From NCBI GenBank assembly GCA_963736055.1, contig CAVTNM010000008.1, forward strand, positions 1,886,141-1,950,140: a DNA stretch of 64,000 nt, written 5' to 3'. The stretch comes from AC-32 sp963736055 (lineage in GTDB: Bacteria > Actinomycetota > Thermoleophilia > Gaiellales > Gaiellaceae). Within the stretch, counting starts at the first letter, position 1, and each line of letters begins with the position of its first letter. Positions 45,108 through 53,367 of the stretch are shown here, piece after piece. A model generated the notes under the pieces. The model had not been told where the DNA came from and ran no database searches. It saw nothing but the letters and a program-made list of their open reading frames with translations. The translations under genes were made by a program, and so were the position numbers.

Positions 45108-45472
45108 CTCCGGCCGGTCTGCGCCTCCGCCATCGCCTCGAAGTTCTCCCAGAGCAGCGGCGTGCTCGTTCGCATCTCGAGGAGGATCGGCTTCAGGCGC
45201 TCCCACATCCCGGCGATGTAGAGCCAGTCGAAGAGGAGATCCTCGTCGAGCAGCCCGTGCTTCCAGAGCGTCCCGATCGTCTCGTACCAGCTGGCGATGC
45301 CGCCGACGTGGTTCCACCCCTCGCTCCCGGGCGGGTACTTCTCGAAGAACTCCTTGGCGTCGGTGATGAACTCCGGCCCCCAGATGAACCCCCGCGCGTT
45401 CGCGTCGGACATGCGGGTTCCGAGCTCCGCGAGCTGCACGACGAGGTGCGCGTCCTCCTTGGTGGCGGCCAT
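45104..45472 (-). CDS. Small cytoplasmic protein, DUF4760-like
   Basis: ATG 45472-45470; 122 residues, helical and acidic, with many aromatics (GFIWGPEFITDAKEFFEKY; ASWYETIGTLWKHGLLDEDLLF; LLWENFEAM). The pattern of a helical domain with a YETIGxLWKxGLLDEDLLFD block resembles DUF4760, of unknown function. It shares stop bases with the convergent CBS gene; ppx starts its frame's end 11 bases upstream. Confidence 0.6.
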   Translation of the reverse strand: MAATKEDAHLVVQLAELGTRMSDANARGFIWGPEFITDAKEFFEKYPPGSEGWNHVGGIASWYETIGTLWKHGLLDEDLLFDWLYIAGMWERLKPILLEMRTSTPLLWENFEAMAEAQTGRS

Positions 45473-45483
45473 GTTCGCTCCCT

Positions 45484-46404
45484 TCAGCAGCAGGTGTAGG
45501 CGCCCGGCGGAGCGTCTCCTTCCTCCGCAGGCGGCAGTGCCGCGGCCTCGAGCGCTGCGCCGTGGAGGATGTCACGCTCGCTTACCTCGAGCCCGTCCAG
45601 CCCGTAGCGGTCGAGCACCTCGCGGACGATGACAGCGCCCGCCACGATCACCGGCGCCCGCTCGGGCTCGAGGCCGGGCAGCGCCTGCCTCACGGCCAGC
45701 GGGAGCGAGGCGAGCCGCTCGAGTTGCGCCTCCACCGCTGCTCGCGAGCTGCGGTGCCCGTGAACCTGCTCTCGGTCGTAAGCGCCGAGCTCGAGCGCGG
45801 CGAGCGTCGTCACCGTGCCGGCGACGCCGATCGCCCGCTGCGGCTCGAGCTCCGGAAGCGCTGCGCGCACCTGCGCTGCAGCCGCTTCGAGCTCCTCCGG
45901 CGTGGGCGGGTCGGAGGCCAGGAAGCGCTCGGTCAGGCGGACGCAGCCCATGTCGAGGCTCGTGCGGGCGCCGTCGACCATCAGCTCCGTCGAGCCGCCG
46001 CCGACGTCCAGCACGAGCGTCCCGGGCTGGAGCTGCCGCTCGCCCGCCACCCCGCGGCGCGTGAGCGCACCCTCTTCCTCGCCCGAGAGCAGGCGGGTGG
46101 AGAAGCCGTAGCTCCATTCGATCTCGCCGAGGAACGCCTCGCCGTTGTCGGCGTCGCGGATCGCGCTCGTGCCCACTGCCAGCGTCCGCTCGGCGCCGAG
46201 GCGCTCGAGCTCGCGGCGGTACTCGGAGAGCGCGTTGCGGACGCGTGCGATCGGAAGGGGCAAGAGCTTGCGCCGCTCGTCCACGCCCTCGCCGAGGCGC
46301 GTGATCGTCACGCGCCGTGCGACCTCCTCCACCCGCCCGTCGTCCACGTCCGCCACGAGGAGGCGAGTGGAGTTCGTACCCAGGTCGACGACGCCTACGC
46401 GCAT
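45484..46404 (-). CDS. ppx: Ppx/GppA exopolyphosphatase family phosphatase
   Basis: A 306-residue ASKHA-fold enzyme from ATG 46404-46402: MRVGVVDLGTNSTRLLVADV (phosphate 1 loop), GTSAIRDADNGEAF, TLVLDVGGGSTELMV (phosphate 2) and GVAGTVTTLAAL. It lacks the C-terminal HD domain of E. coli Ppx, like the short actinobacterial proteins active on polyphosphate or pppGpp. It ends near a Cys-Cys C terminus (GAYTCC). Confidence 0.9.
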   Translation of the reverse strand: MRVGVVDLGTNSTRLLVADVDDGRVEEVARRVTITRLGEGVDERRKLLPLPIARVRNALSEYRRELERLGAERTLAVGTSAIRDADNGEAFLGEIEWSYGFSTRLLSGEEEGALTRRGVAGERQLQPGTLVLDVGGGSTELMVDGARTSLDMGCVRLTERFLASDPPTPEELEAAAAQVRAALPELEPQRAIGVAGTVTTLAALELGAYDREQVHGHRSSRAAVEAQLERLASLPLAVRQALPGLEPERAPVIVAGAVIVREVLDRYGLDGLEVSERDILHGAALEAAALPPAEEGDAPPGAYTCC

Positions 46405-46426
46405 CTCCCCGAGGCTACCGGCCGGC

Positions 46427-46618
46427 TCAGGCCGCAGCGCTGTAGTCGTGGGTCCGTTCATGCCTGACGACGTTTGCAAGCAGGGACTTCAACTGGGCGA
46501 GCTCGTGCCGGCGGGCCGCCACTGCGGTCTCGTCGACTCCGTCGCCCTCGAGCTGGTGCGTCTCGATGACGACCTCGCGGATTCTGTCCAGCAGCGGGTT
46601 GATCTCGTGCAATCCCAT
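46427..46618 (-). CDS. Small protein (63 aa) coupled to the MFS exporter
   Basis: ATG 46618-46616 follows the exporter stop directly (TAAATG). The 63-residue product is helical and His-rich (MGLHEINPLLDRIREVVIETH... NVVRHERTHDYSAAA). Direct coupling argues that it is translated; function unknown. Confidence 0.5.
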   Translation of the reverse strand: MGLHEINPLLDRIREVVIETHQLEGDGVDETAVAARRHELAQLKSLLANVVRHERTHDYSAAA

Positions 46619-48104
46619 TTAGGCGGCCTCCTCGATCGGAATTGGGTCGAACTCGGCTTCTTCCGCCGGGGCGGAGGAAGGGGACTCGAGCAGCACGGCG
46701 CCGAGAACGGCGCCGAGCGCGGCCAGGCCGGCCAGCGCGTAGAACGCGACCTGGAAACCGTGGGTCAGCGCTGCGGCGCCGAGGGGCGACGAGCCAGGGT
46801 GGGCGTCCACGTACCGGGCGGTGAAGGTGGTCGCGATCGTCGACGCCGCCGCCAGCCCGATCGCGCCGCCGATCTGCTGGCTCGTGTTGAGCAGGCCGGA
46901 CGCGACGCCCGCGTCGGCGGCCTCTACGCCCATGAGGGCGGCAATCGTCATCGGGACGAAGGTGAAGGCGAGCCCGACCGCGCTCAACAGGAAGGCCGGG
47001 AAGAGGTCGAAGAAGTAGTGGCCGTCTGCCGGAATCTGCGTGAGCAGAAGGAGCGCGACCGTGGCGAGCGCGAGCCCGGCAGGGAGGACGCGCCGGACGC
47101 CGATCGCGCGTCACCACGTTCTGGGCCACGTTCGCGAGCACGATGATCGTCAGCGTCAGAGGCAGGTAGGCGACGCCGGTCTCGATCGCCGAGTAGTGCA
47201 GCACCTGCTGCATGTAGAGGGTCCCGAGGAAGAACTGGGAGAACACGGAGGTGCCGAGCAGGAACGCGGTCACGTTGGCGCCGGTGAGCGTCCGCAGCCG
47301 GAAGATCCGCATCGGCAGGAGCGGCGCCTTCGAGCGCAGCTCGATCACGATGAACGCCCCGATCAGGGCCGCGGAGGCCGTCAGGAGCCCGATCGTCTCG
47401 GTCGTGCCCCAGCCGTTCACGGTCGCTCGTGTCATCGCGTAGACGAGCAGCATCAGCCCGCCGGTGATGGATGCCGCCCCGGCGACGTCGAAATGACGAT
47501 GGTCGAGCTCGGCCCGGCTCTCGCGCAGGAGGAACGGGGTGAGCACGACGACGGCCAGGCCGACGGGGACGTTGATGAAGAAGATCCAGGACCAGTCGAG
47601 CGAGCTGGTCAGAAGGCCGCCGAGCAGCACGCCGGCGGCGGCCCCGCTGCCCGAGACCGCGCCCCAGGCGCCGAGCGCGATGTTGCGCTCCCTGCCTTCG
47701 GCGAACGTCGTGGTCAGGATCGACAGCGCCGCCGGGGCCAGCAGCGCGCCGCCGAGCCCCTGGGTTGCGCGGAAGGCGATCAGCGATGCTTCGGACCAGG
47801 CGAAGCCGGCGAGCAGCGAGCTGACCGTGAAGAGGGCGACTCCGGCGACGAACAGCCGGCGACGCCCGAGCAGGTCGGCCATTCGGCCGCCGAGCAGCAG
47901 GACGCCGCCGAACATGATCGCGTAGGCGGTGATCACCCACTGGAGACTCTCCTGGGTGAAGTGCAGGTCGGTCTTGATCGAGGGCAGCGCAACGTTCACG
48001 ATCGCCACGTCCAGGACGACCATGAACTGCGCGGCGAGGAGAACGCCGAGCGCTATCCAGCGCCGGTCGCGGGGGGCGGTAGCCGTTTCAGTTCGTAGAG
48101 CCAT
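46619..48104 (-). pseudogene. MFS drug exporter, DHA2 (EmrB/QacA) type, one frameshift
   Basis: ATG 48104-48102 (MALRTETATAPRDRRW). FMVVLDVAIVNVALPSI is motif D1 of DHA2 exporters, FGGVLLLGGRMADLLGRRRLF motif A, and GAVSGSGAAAGVLLGGLL motif C. Twelve helices can be followed to LANVAQNVVTR near 47110, where the frame breaks; the next frame supplies the last helices (LSAVGLAFTFVPMTIAALMG; TSQQIGGAIGLAAAS) and the stop at 46621-46619. About 495 residues joined. Divergent from a MarR regulator, the classic exporter/repressor arrangement. Confidence 0.8.
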
Positions 48105-48164
48105 GGAAATCCCTCTCCCTAGGAAACTCTTTCTGATCGCAATTCGTTCCAAGCTGCAATTCGT

Positions 48165-48194
48165 TTTCTATCGCATACGATTAGGACTTGTCAA
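48165..48194 (-). promoter_or_regulatory. Promoter of the MFS exporter with an internal dyad
   Basis: On the minus strand TTGACA (48194-48189) is followed after 18 bases by TAGAAA (48170-48165), about 60 bases upstream of the exporter start. ATCG-CATA-CGAT (48170-48181) lies within the spacer and is a likely MarR site. Two direct copies of GCAATTCGTT (48139 and 48156) lie just downstream. The region is much AT-richer than its surroundings. Confidence 0.55.
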
Positions 48195-48221
48195 ATATTT
48201 AGAATTTGCTAGGGTTTCGAC

Positions 48222-48722
48222 ATGGCAACGACTGAGCTGACCGAGACCGAGGCTCGCAAGCTGGCGCTCCACTACCCGCCGACGGCGGGGATGCTGCTGG
48301 TGAAGATCGGCCGCGCCGCGGAGCGTTGGTTCACCGAAGCGCTCAAGCCGAGCGGGCTCACGCCGCGCCACGTGGGCGTGTTGTTCGAGGTGCGTGCCCG
48401 GCCGACGAGCCAGCAGGCCCTGATCGACTCGATCGGCGTCGACCCGAGCAAGCTGGTCGGCCTGCTCAACGACCTCGAGGCGGAGGGCCTGATCGTCCGC
48501 CGCCGCGATCCCGAGGATCGCCGACGCCACATCGTCGAGGTCTCGAAAGAGGGCCGGGCCCGGCTGGCTACTGCCGAGCTGGCAGCGGGCAAGGTCGAAG
48601 CGCGGCTCTTCGAGGGCCTCGACGATGCGCAGCGGAAAGAGCTCCACGGCCTCCTGGCGCAGGTCGCCGACGCGAGCGGCGTCCTCGAGGGCTGCGTCGA
48701 GTTGCTCCGGCTCTCGGACTGA
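48222..48722 (+). CDS. MarR family transcriptional regulator
   Basis: ATG 48222; 166 residues. The winged helix is clear: LTPRHVGVLFEVRARPTSQQ, ALIDSIGVDPSKLVGLLNDL, EAEGLIVRRRDPEDRRRHIVEVSKEG. Divergent from the MFS exporter across a 117-base region with the promoter and dyad described, so it most likely represses the exporter and itself in response to a small lipophilic compound. Confidence 0.9.
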   Translation: MATTELTETEARKLALHYPPTAGMLLVKIGRAAERWFTEALKPSGLTPRHVGVLFEVRARPTSQQALIDSIGVDPSKLVGLLNDLEAEGLIVRRRDPEDRRRHIVEVSKEGRARLATAELAAGKVEARLFEGLDDAQRKELHGLLAQVADASGVLEGCVELLRLSD

Positions 48723-48760
48723 CGGCGACCGAAAACCAGGTGGTAAACTGCCGCAAGCGA

Positions 48761-48834
48761 CGCGGGGTGGAGCAGTCAGGTAGCTCGCCGGGCTCATAAC
48801 CCGGAGGTCGCAGGTTCAAATCCTGCCCCCGCTA
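48761..48834 (+). tRNA. Initiator tRNA-Met (fMet, CAT)
   Basis: A 74-base tRNA without encoded CCA. The first base of the acceptor stem (C1) does not pair, and the anticodon stem carries the three consecutive G-C pairs (GGG-CTCATAA-CCC) that mark bacterial initiators. Its 3' part recurs exactly at 53051 and 62798 as integration scars. Confidence 0.95.
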
Positions 48835-48836
48835 CT
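48791..48836 (+). repeat. att-type direct repeat, copy 1 (within tRNA-fMet)
   Basis: The 46 bases from the anticodon stem (GGCTCATAACCCGG) to two bases beyond the tRNA end (CCCCCGCTACT) are identical to 53051-53096 and 62798-62843. Identity begins at the anticodon arm, a usual crossover point for tyrosine integrases that target tRNA genes. Confidence 0.85.
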
Positions 48837-48837
48837 C

Positions 48838-48865
48838 AGAAAGGCCCTGGAAACAGGGCCTTTCT
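48838..48865 (+). terminator. tRNA-fMet terminator
   Basis: A 12-bp stem (AGAAAGGCCCTG with CAGGGCCTTTCT) around a GAAA tetraloop, four bases after the tRNA. Related hairpins follow att copies 2 and 3, so the terminator travels with the att site. Confidence 0.85.
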
Positions 48866-49093
48866 CTTGTGGATCACCGGCGCTGTGCCCATCTTTGCAA
48901 GCGTTTGACACGCCCGTGCGAGCTTGGTGCGACCCCGGAACTTGGCTGAGCACAGCACAACTCAAGTGAGAGGAGACACGCCCATGCGAATGTTCGTGTT
49001 GCGCACCATTTCTTGGGGTTCGCTGCAATTCCGTCGATGTCCGTATCGTTTCTGGTGCCCGACAGCTGGATCAAATCGACCGGGGAGGCTGCT

Positions 49094-49726
49094 GTGACTT
49101 ATCAAGTGGCGAGTGTCGACGAGTTGCGGGACATCGACTACCGGCAGGACACGCATATGCGTCCGGTGCGTCACCACTTCGGGATCACCGCTTTCGGGAC
49201 GAACGCTTGGACAGCTGCAAACGTGGGTGATCGGCTGATGCCCGAACACGAGGAGGACGAGGGCAGTGAAGAGCTCTACATCGTGCTTCGCGGCCACGCT
49301 CGATTCGAGATCGAAGGAAACACCGTTGACGCACCGCAGGGAACGCTGGTGTTCGTCCCGCCGTTGGGGAACCGCACCGCCTACGCGGAGGAGCCGCAAA
49401 CAGTCGTGCTCGCGGTCGGCAGCACCGTCGGGAAGCCGTATGAGGCCGGTGGCTGGGAGGTCTGGGCCGAGTTCGAGACAGCCTACGAAGCCGGCGACTA
49501 CGTCGGCGTGGTTGAACGGGGGCGGAGCACCCTCGAAGCGAGCGGCTACGCGACACCGTTTTACAATCTTGCTTGTTGCGAGGCATTCACTGGTCAGACC
49601 GAGGAGGCGATCGAACACCTACGCGTTGCGTTCGAGCGGCGGCCCAGCCTTCGCGAGATCGCTATGGAAGACAGTGATCTCGATCCCCTCCGGAACGAGC
49701 GCGCGTTCATCCAACTCTTCGGCTAA
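49094..49726 (+). CDS. Cupin domain protein with C-terminal TPR-like tail
   Basis: GTG 49094, preceded by GGGGAGG, gives 210 residues; an open frame further upstream lacks support. Residues 40-125 are a cupin beta-barrel: HEEDEGSEELYIVLRGHARF and GTLVFVPPLGNRTAYAEE, but the metal-binding HxH of cupin motif 1 is only partly kept. Residues 130-210 are helical with a TPR-like pattern (YEAGDYVGVVERGRSTLEASG; FYNLACCEAFTGQTEEAIEHLRVAFERRP). Likely a small-ligand or stress sensor. First gene of island 1. Confidence 0.75.
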   Translation: MTYQVASVDELRDIDYRQDTHMRPVRHHFGITAFGTNAWTAANVGDRLMPEHEEDEGSEELYIVLRGHARFEIEGNTVDAPQGTLVFVPPLGNRTAYAEEPQTVVLAVGSTVGKPYEAGGWEVWAEFETAYEAGDYVGVVERGRSTLEASGYATPFYNLACCEAFTGQTEEAIEHLRVAFERRPSLREIAMEDSDLDPLRNERAFIQLFG

Positions 49727-49918
49727 CGAGCGCGGCTGATGGAAGTCTCTTAGACCGCACGCGGCTGACGACGTATACCAGTCGGCTCGCGCTGGGGTGA
49801 ACATTCCCGAACATTGGAACAGCCGGCGATCACGTCACCTGCCAGCTCCTGTCTGGACGGGGTGTGCAGCTAGTCTCGTGGTCGGTGTGGTGGGCGATCT
49901 GCTCAACAGGGGGGAAGC

Positions 49919-50908
49919 GTGATTCAGCGGAAGCTTCGTGAGCTCGAGGTGTCTGCGATCGGTCTGGGTTGTATGGGGATGTCCGCTTTTTACGGGTTGA
50001 CCGACGAGGCGGAGGGAGTTGAGACGATCCGGCGGGCGCTCGCGCTTGGCGTCGACTTCATCGATACGGCGCAGCTATACGGGCCTTTGACGAACGAGTC
50101 GCTTGTGGGACGTGCCGTCGCGGGGCGCCGCGACGAGTACGTGATCGCGACGAAGTTCAATCGGCGGATGGACGGCGCCGTCCCCGGTGACATGTCGAGT
50201 GTGGGACCGCAGGACGGCTCCGCCGATCACGTGCGTAGCTCGATCGAAGGCTCGCTTCGCCGGCTCCGCACGGATTACGTCGACCTCTACTACCAACACC
50301 GAGTCGATCCGAACGTTCCGATCGAGGAGACCGTCGGCGCCATGGCCGAGCTGGTCACGGAGGGCAAGATCCGCCATATCGGATTGAGCGAAGCCGCCGC
50401 CGACACGATTCGGCGCGCCAACGCCGTTCATCCGATTGCAGCGGTGCAGACCGAGTACTCGCTGTGGTCGCGAGACCCCGAGGATCAGGTGTTGCCGACG
50501 TGTCGGGAGCTCGGCATCGGGTTCGTGCCTTACTCGCCGCTCGGTCGCGGCTTCCTCGCGGGGCGGTTCACTTCGCCGGACGAGCTCGACGAGGGCGACT
50601 TCCGCCGTACCGGCCCGCGCTTCACCGGCGATAATCTGCAGGCCAACCTGCGCCTCGCCGACAAGGTCAAGGAAATCGCTGCCGAAAAGGGCGTCACGCC
50701 GGCGCAACTAGCGATCGCGTGGCTGCTCGCCCAGGGTGACGACATCGTGCCGATTCCCGGCACGAAGCGTCGCACCTACCTCGAGCAGAACGCCGCCGCA
50801 GTCGATGTCCGACTCACCGCAGACGACCTAACGCGCATCGACGCTGAACTTCCGCAGACAGCCGGCGAGCGCTACGACGAGGCGGGGATGGCCAGCGTCA
50901 ACCGCTAA
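49919..50908 (+). CDS. Aldo/keto reductase
   Basis: GTG 49919 behind AGGGGGGAA; 329 residues, (beta/alpha)8 barrel. Catalytic set: Asp and Tyr in FIDTAQLYGPLTNE, Lys in YVIATKFNRR, His in DLYYQHRVDPN. NADP binding: VPIPGTKRRTYLEQNAAAVD. It belongs to the AKR group containing YakC and auxin-induced-type enzymes, which reduce aldehydes such as methylglyoxal. Part of an oxidoreductase-rich island. Confidence 0.92.
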   Translation: MIQRKLRELEVSAIGLGCMGMSAFYGLTDEAEGVETIRRALALGVDFIDTAQLYGPLTNESLVGRAVAGRRDEYVIATKFNRRMDGAVPGDMSSVGPQDGSADHVRSSIEGSLRRLRTDYVDLYYQHRVDPNVPIEETVGAMAELVTEGKIRHIGLSEAAADTIRRANAVHPIAAVQTEYSLWSRDPEDQVLPTCRELGIGFVPYSPLGRGFLAGRFTSPDELDEGDFRRTGPRFTGDNLQANLRLADKVKEIAAEKGVTPAQLAIAWLLAQGDDIVPIPGTKRRTYLEQNAAAVDVRLTADDLTRIDAELPQTAGERYDEAGMASVNR

Positions 50909-51090
50909 CGAACGGCAGGAGGCTCCGACCCGGTGCCGCACCGCCCATCTCGCTGATGGACCACATGTCTTAGCCCATAGAACGTCAGGCTTCATTCCGG
51001 CACGCTGGCGCAGGCGACGCCTCCGAACAGGAGGGTGGTAGATGGCAAGATCTCCTGAGGAACGAAGTCCAACAGGGGCAGGGGAGCGGT

Positions 51091-51825
51091 GTGCTAGCGG
51101 TACGGCTGCACGATGACGGCTTGAAGGTTGAGGAGATCGAGACGCCGTCGGCGGATCCGGGCGAGGTGCTGGTGCGCGTGCATGCGGCAGCGATTACACG
51201 TGACGAGCTGGAGTGGCCGGTCGATCGACTGCCGGCGATTCCCTCTTACGAGCTTTCGGGCGTTGTCGTCGAAAGCGGTGACGAGGTATATGCGCTCACG
51301 CCTTTCGATCGCGACGGCGTGGCTGCCGAGTACGCCGTCGTCCCAGCCGATGTGCTTGCACCGAAGCCCTTGCGGCTGAGCCACGTCGAGGCGGCAGCCC
51401 TGCCGATGGGCGGGCTGACCGCCTGGCAAGCACTGTTTGTGCACGGGCGGCTCGCCCGAGGCGAGCGGGTGCTGGTCACGGGCGCCTCGGGCGGGGTTGG
51501 GCACATCGCCGTCCAGCTTGCGCGACACGCCGGCGCAGCGGTCGTGGAGAGCGGTCCGGTCGATCTGGTCTTCGACACTCGTGGCGGCGAGGTCCCCGCT
51601 GGCGAGCGCGTGGTCACGATCGCAGAGGAGATGCCGGGCGCGATCTACTTCATCGTCGAACCCGACCACGAGCAACTGCTGGAGTTGAAAACGCTGGTGG
51701 ACGCAGGCGAGCTTCGTGCGGAGGTCGACTCGGTTTTTCCGCTCACGGAGGCCCGGGCGGCGTTCGAGCGAGTCGCGGGCCACGGGAAGCGTGGCAAAGT
51801 CGTGCTCGAGGTTGGCACTGACTAG
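51091..51825 (+). CDS. Zinc-less MDR oxidoreductase (quinone reductase-like), compact form
   Basis: GTG 51091; 244 residues. N-terminal GroES-like domain (PGEVLVRVHAAAITRDELEW; DGVAAEYAVVPADVLAPKP), then LTAWQALFVHGRL and the Rossmann loop LVTGASGGVGHIAVQLARHAG. The following part, which normally spans about 50 residues with the second and third strands, is shortened so that AAVVESGPVDLVFDTRGGEV follows almost at once. It is smaller than the usual roughly 310-residue enzyme and may bind NADPH differently. No zinc ligands are seen. Confidence 0.82.
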   Translation: MLAVRLHDDGLKVEEIETPSADPGEVLVRVHAAAITRDELEWPVDRLPAIPSYELSGVVVESGDEVYALTPFDRDGVAAEYAVVPADVLAPKPLRLSHVEAAALPMGGLTAWQALFVHGRLARGERVLVTGASGGVGHIAVQLARHAGAAVVESGPVDLVFDTRGGEVPAGERVVTIAEEMPGAIYFIVEPDHEQLLELKTLVDAGELRAEVDSVFPLTEARAAFERVAGHGKRGKVVLEVGTD

Positions 51826-51869
51826 CCGGCGGGTGCGGCCATGACCTCTGCCGTGGATGCCCGAACCGA

Positions 51870-52793
51870 ATGCGAGTAGCCGGGATCAGAGCGCTCGGCG
51901 AGTCCGTCGAGCTCTTCGAGGTGGACGAGCTGGCGACGCCTACAGCAGGCGAGGTCCTCATCGACGTGGTCGCCGCCGGCATCGGCAACTGGGACGAGCT
52001 CGTCAGGATCGGCAGCTGGCAGATCGGCGGCCCGGCTCCGATGGCGCTCGGGACGGAGGCGTCCGGGACGGTCGCAGCGGTCGGCTCCGGCGTGGCCGAG
52101 CTGCGCGAGGGCGACGAGGTGATGACACATCCGCTGCCGCTCCGGCGTCACGGGACGTGGGCGGGGAGGGTGCTCGCGCCGGCGGCGACCGTCGCGGCCC
52201 GGCCGCCAGAGGCGTCATGGGAAGCCGGCGGAGCGTTTCCCATTCCGGCGCTCACTGCGGCTCAGGCACTCGACGAGGCTCTCGGGATCGAGAGCGGCGG
52301 CTGGGTCGTCGTCAACGGAGCCGGCGGAGTCACCGGTGGCCTGCTCGTCCAGCTCGCCGCGGCTCGGGGCGCCCGCGTGATCGCGACCGCGAGCGCGAAG
52401 AAGGCCGAGCGCATCCGCGACTGCGGCGCGTCGGAGGTGCTCGACTACCACGGCGATTGGCCTGCGCTCGTTCGCGAGATCACCGGCGGCGGCGCGCCTA
52501 AGGCCGTCAACGCTGCCCCCGGGCAGGCGGCGAGCACGTTGAAGGCGGTTGCTGACGGCGGCCGCCTCGCCACGATCACGGGCGACCCGCCGCGGGAGGA
52601 ACGGGGCGTCGCCGTATCCGACGTCTACGTCCGGCCCGATGGTCGGCAGCTTTCGGCCCTCGCGGAGCTGCTGGCCCACGGCACCCTTAGCGTGCCGATC
52701 GCGTCCGTCCGTCCGCTCGAACAGGCGGCACAAGCGGTGCGCGAGGTAGTCGCGGGAGCGGACGGCGCGATCGTCCTCTCACTCCGAACCTAG
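51870..52793 (+). CDS. NADP-dependent quinone oxidoreductase-like MDR protein
   Basis: ATG 51870; 307 residues of normal length. PTAGEVLIDVVAAGIGNWDE, GTEASGTVAAVGSGV, LTAAQALDEALGI and VVVNGAGGVTGGLLVQLAAA show a complete zinc-less medium-chain oxidoreductase, with KKAERIRDCGASEVLDYHG after the nucleotide loop. Likely reduces quinones or enones with NADPH. It lies 44 bases after the shorter paralogue. Confidence 0.87.
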   Translation: MRVAGIRALGESVELFEVDELATPTAGEVLIDVVAAGIGNWDELVRIGSWQIGGPAPMALGTEASGTVAAVGSGVAELREGDEVMTHPLPLRRHGTWAGRVLAPAATVAARPPEASWEAGGAFPIPALTAAQALDEALGIESGGWVVVNGAGGVTGGLLVQLAAARGARVIATASAKKAERIRDCGASEVLDYHGDWPALVREITGGGAPKAVNAAPGQAASTLKAVADGGRLATITGDPPREERGVAVSDVYVRPDGRQLSALAELLAHGTLSVPIASVRPLEQAAQAVREVVAGADGAIVLSLRT

Positions 52794-52837
52794 CCTGGCC
52801 CTCCTGATGGTCGCGCCCGAGATTTGCAACGCTTTAG

Positions 52838-52885
52838 AGCCCTCTGACGGACTCGAACCGTCGACCCCTCCTTACCATGGAGGGG
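52838..52885 (-). tRNA. 3' fragment of tRNA-Thr(GGT), not a functional gene
   Basis: On the minus strand the anticodon arm CCCTCC-ATGGTAA-GGAGGG (anticodon GGT), the T-arm GACGG-TTCGAGT-CCGTC and the 3' acceptor strand AGAGGGC plus U73 are present, but no D-arm or 5' acceptor strand follows. It is the kind of tRNA 3' end carried at an attachment site, here of opposite orientation to tRNA-fMet. Confidence 0.6.
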
Positions 52886-52915
52886 GTCTCAGAAAGGCTT
52901 GGAATCGGCTCGGGG

Positions 52916-53096
52916 TGCAAGCGTTCTGCAAGCATCGCGCTTCCGCGGCGATGTCACAGTGTTCCGCCTAAATGCGCGGCCGCCGCCGAAAACTGGCTCC
53001 GATCCTGCATTTCGGCGGAACGAGGCGGAACGCGCGTACATAATCGAGGCGGCTCATAACCCGGAGGTCGCAGGTTCAAATCCTGCCCCCGCTACT
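52916..53096 (+). repeat. 181-bp direct repeat, copy A (island junction, includes att copy 2)
   Basis: Matches 62663-62843 over the same 181-bp length, diverged in the first 135 bases and identical in the last 55 or so. It starts TGCAAGCGTTCTGCAAGC and contains GTTCCGCCTAAATGC (52961) with a near-perfect inverted partner GCATTTCGGCGGAAC (53007) plus a further GGCGGAAC (53024). The terminal 46 bases (53051-53096) are the tRNA-fMet 3' end. It has the look of an element end with integrase arm sites. Confidence 0.8.
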
Positions 53097-53098
53097 GA

Positions 53099-53125
53099 GA
53101 AAGGCCCCGGAAAACGGGGCCTTTC
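53099..53125 (+). terminator. Terminator following att copy 2
   Basis: GAAAGGCCCCG pairs with CGGGGCCTTTC around GAAAA, the counterpart of the tRNA-fMet terminator. Beyond it, 53126-53367 contains no convincing gene. Confidence 0.75.
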
Positions 53126-53367
53126 GCGTTCCAGGAACGGGAAACCAAGGTAGAACTGTTGCCGAACTTGCCGCACGCACTTGGGGCCTTGACTGCTTGG
53201 CCGCCGAGGCCTTCGGCTACGTTCGGCCCTCGATCTTGTTCACGGTGTGATCGAGACAGGCGGCGATCCGTCGAGGCGTCAGAATCGCATGCCGTGCTCT
53301 ATTCGAGACGAAGCGCGATCTGATCCTCTTGTTCCTCCTGGATGCTGTAGCGAGTCATACGCCCCTT

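Larger units (their letters stand above)
48835..53096. mobile_element. Genomic island 1 at tRNA-fMet (cargo only, no integrase seen)
   Basis: The segment between att copies 1 and 2, about 4.3 kb. It holds a cupin-TPR protein, an aldo/keto reductase and two MDR oxidoreductases, and a tRNA-Thr fragment near its right end. Part of it (49-51 kb) looks less GC-rich and uses rarer codons than flanking DNA. No integrase, excisionase or relaxase is visible, so it is a decayed or non-autonomous insertion. Confidence 0.7.

Noticed and set aside
52911..53096. CRISPR or simple tandem repeat interpretation of the short GGCGGAAC/GTTCCGCC motifs
   Set aside because: Only two or three motif copies in mixed orientation and no regularly spaced unique spacers; an integrase-end interpretation fits better.
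53299..53358. A 19-codon minus-strand ORF (MTRYSIQEEQEDQIALRLE) with a fair ribosome site downstream of the DsrE-like gene
   Set aside because: Too short, no family resemblance, and adjacent to an island junction; it may be a truncated gene start but cannot be supported.
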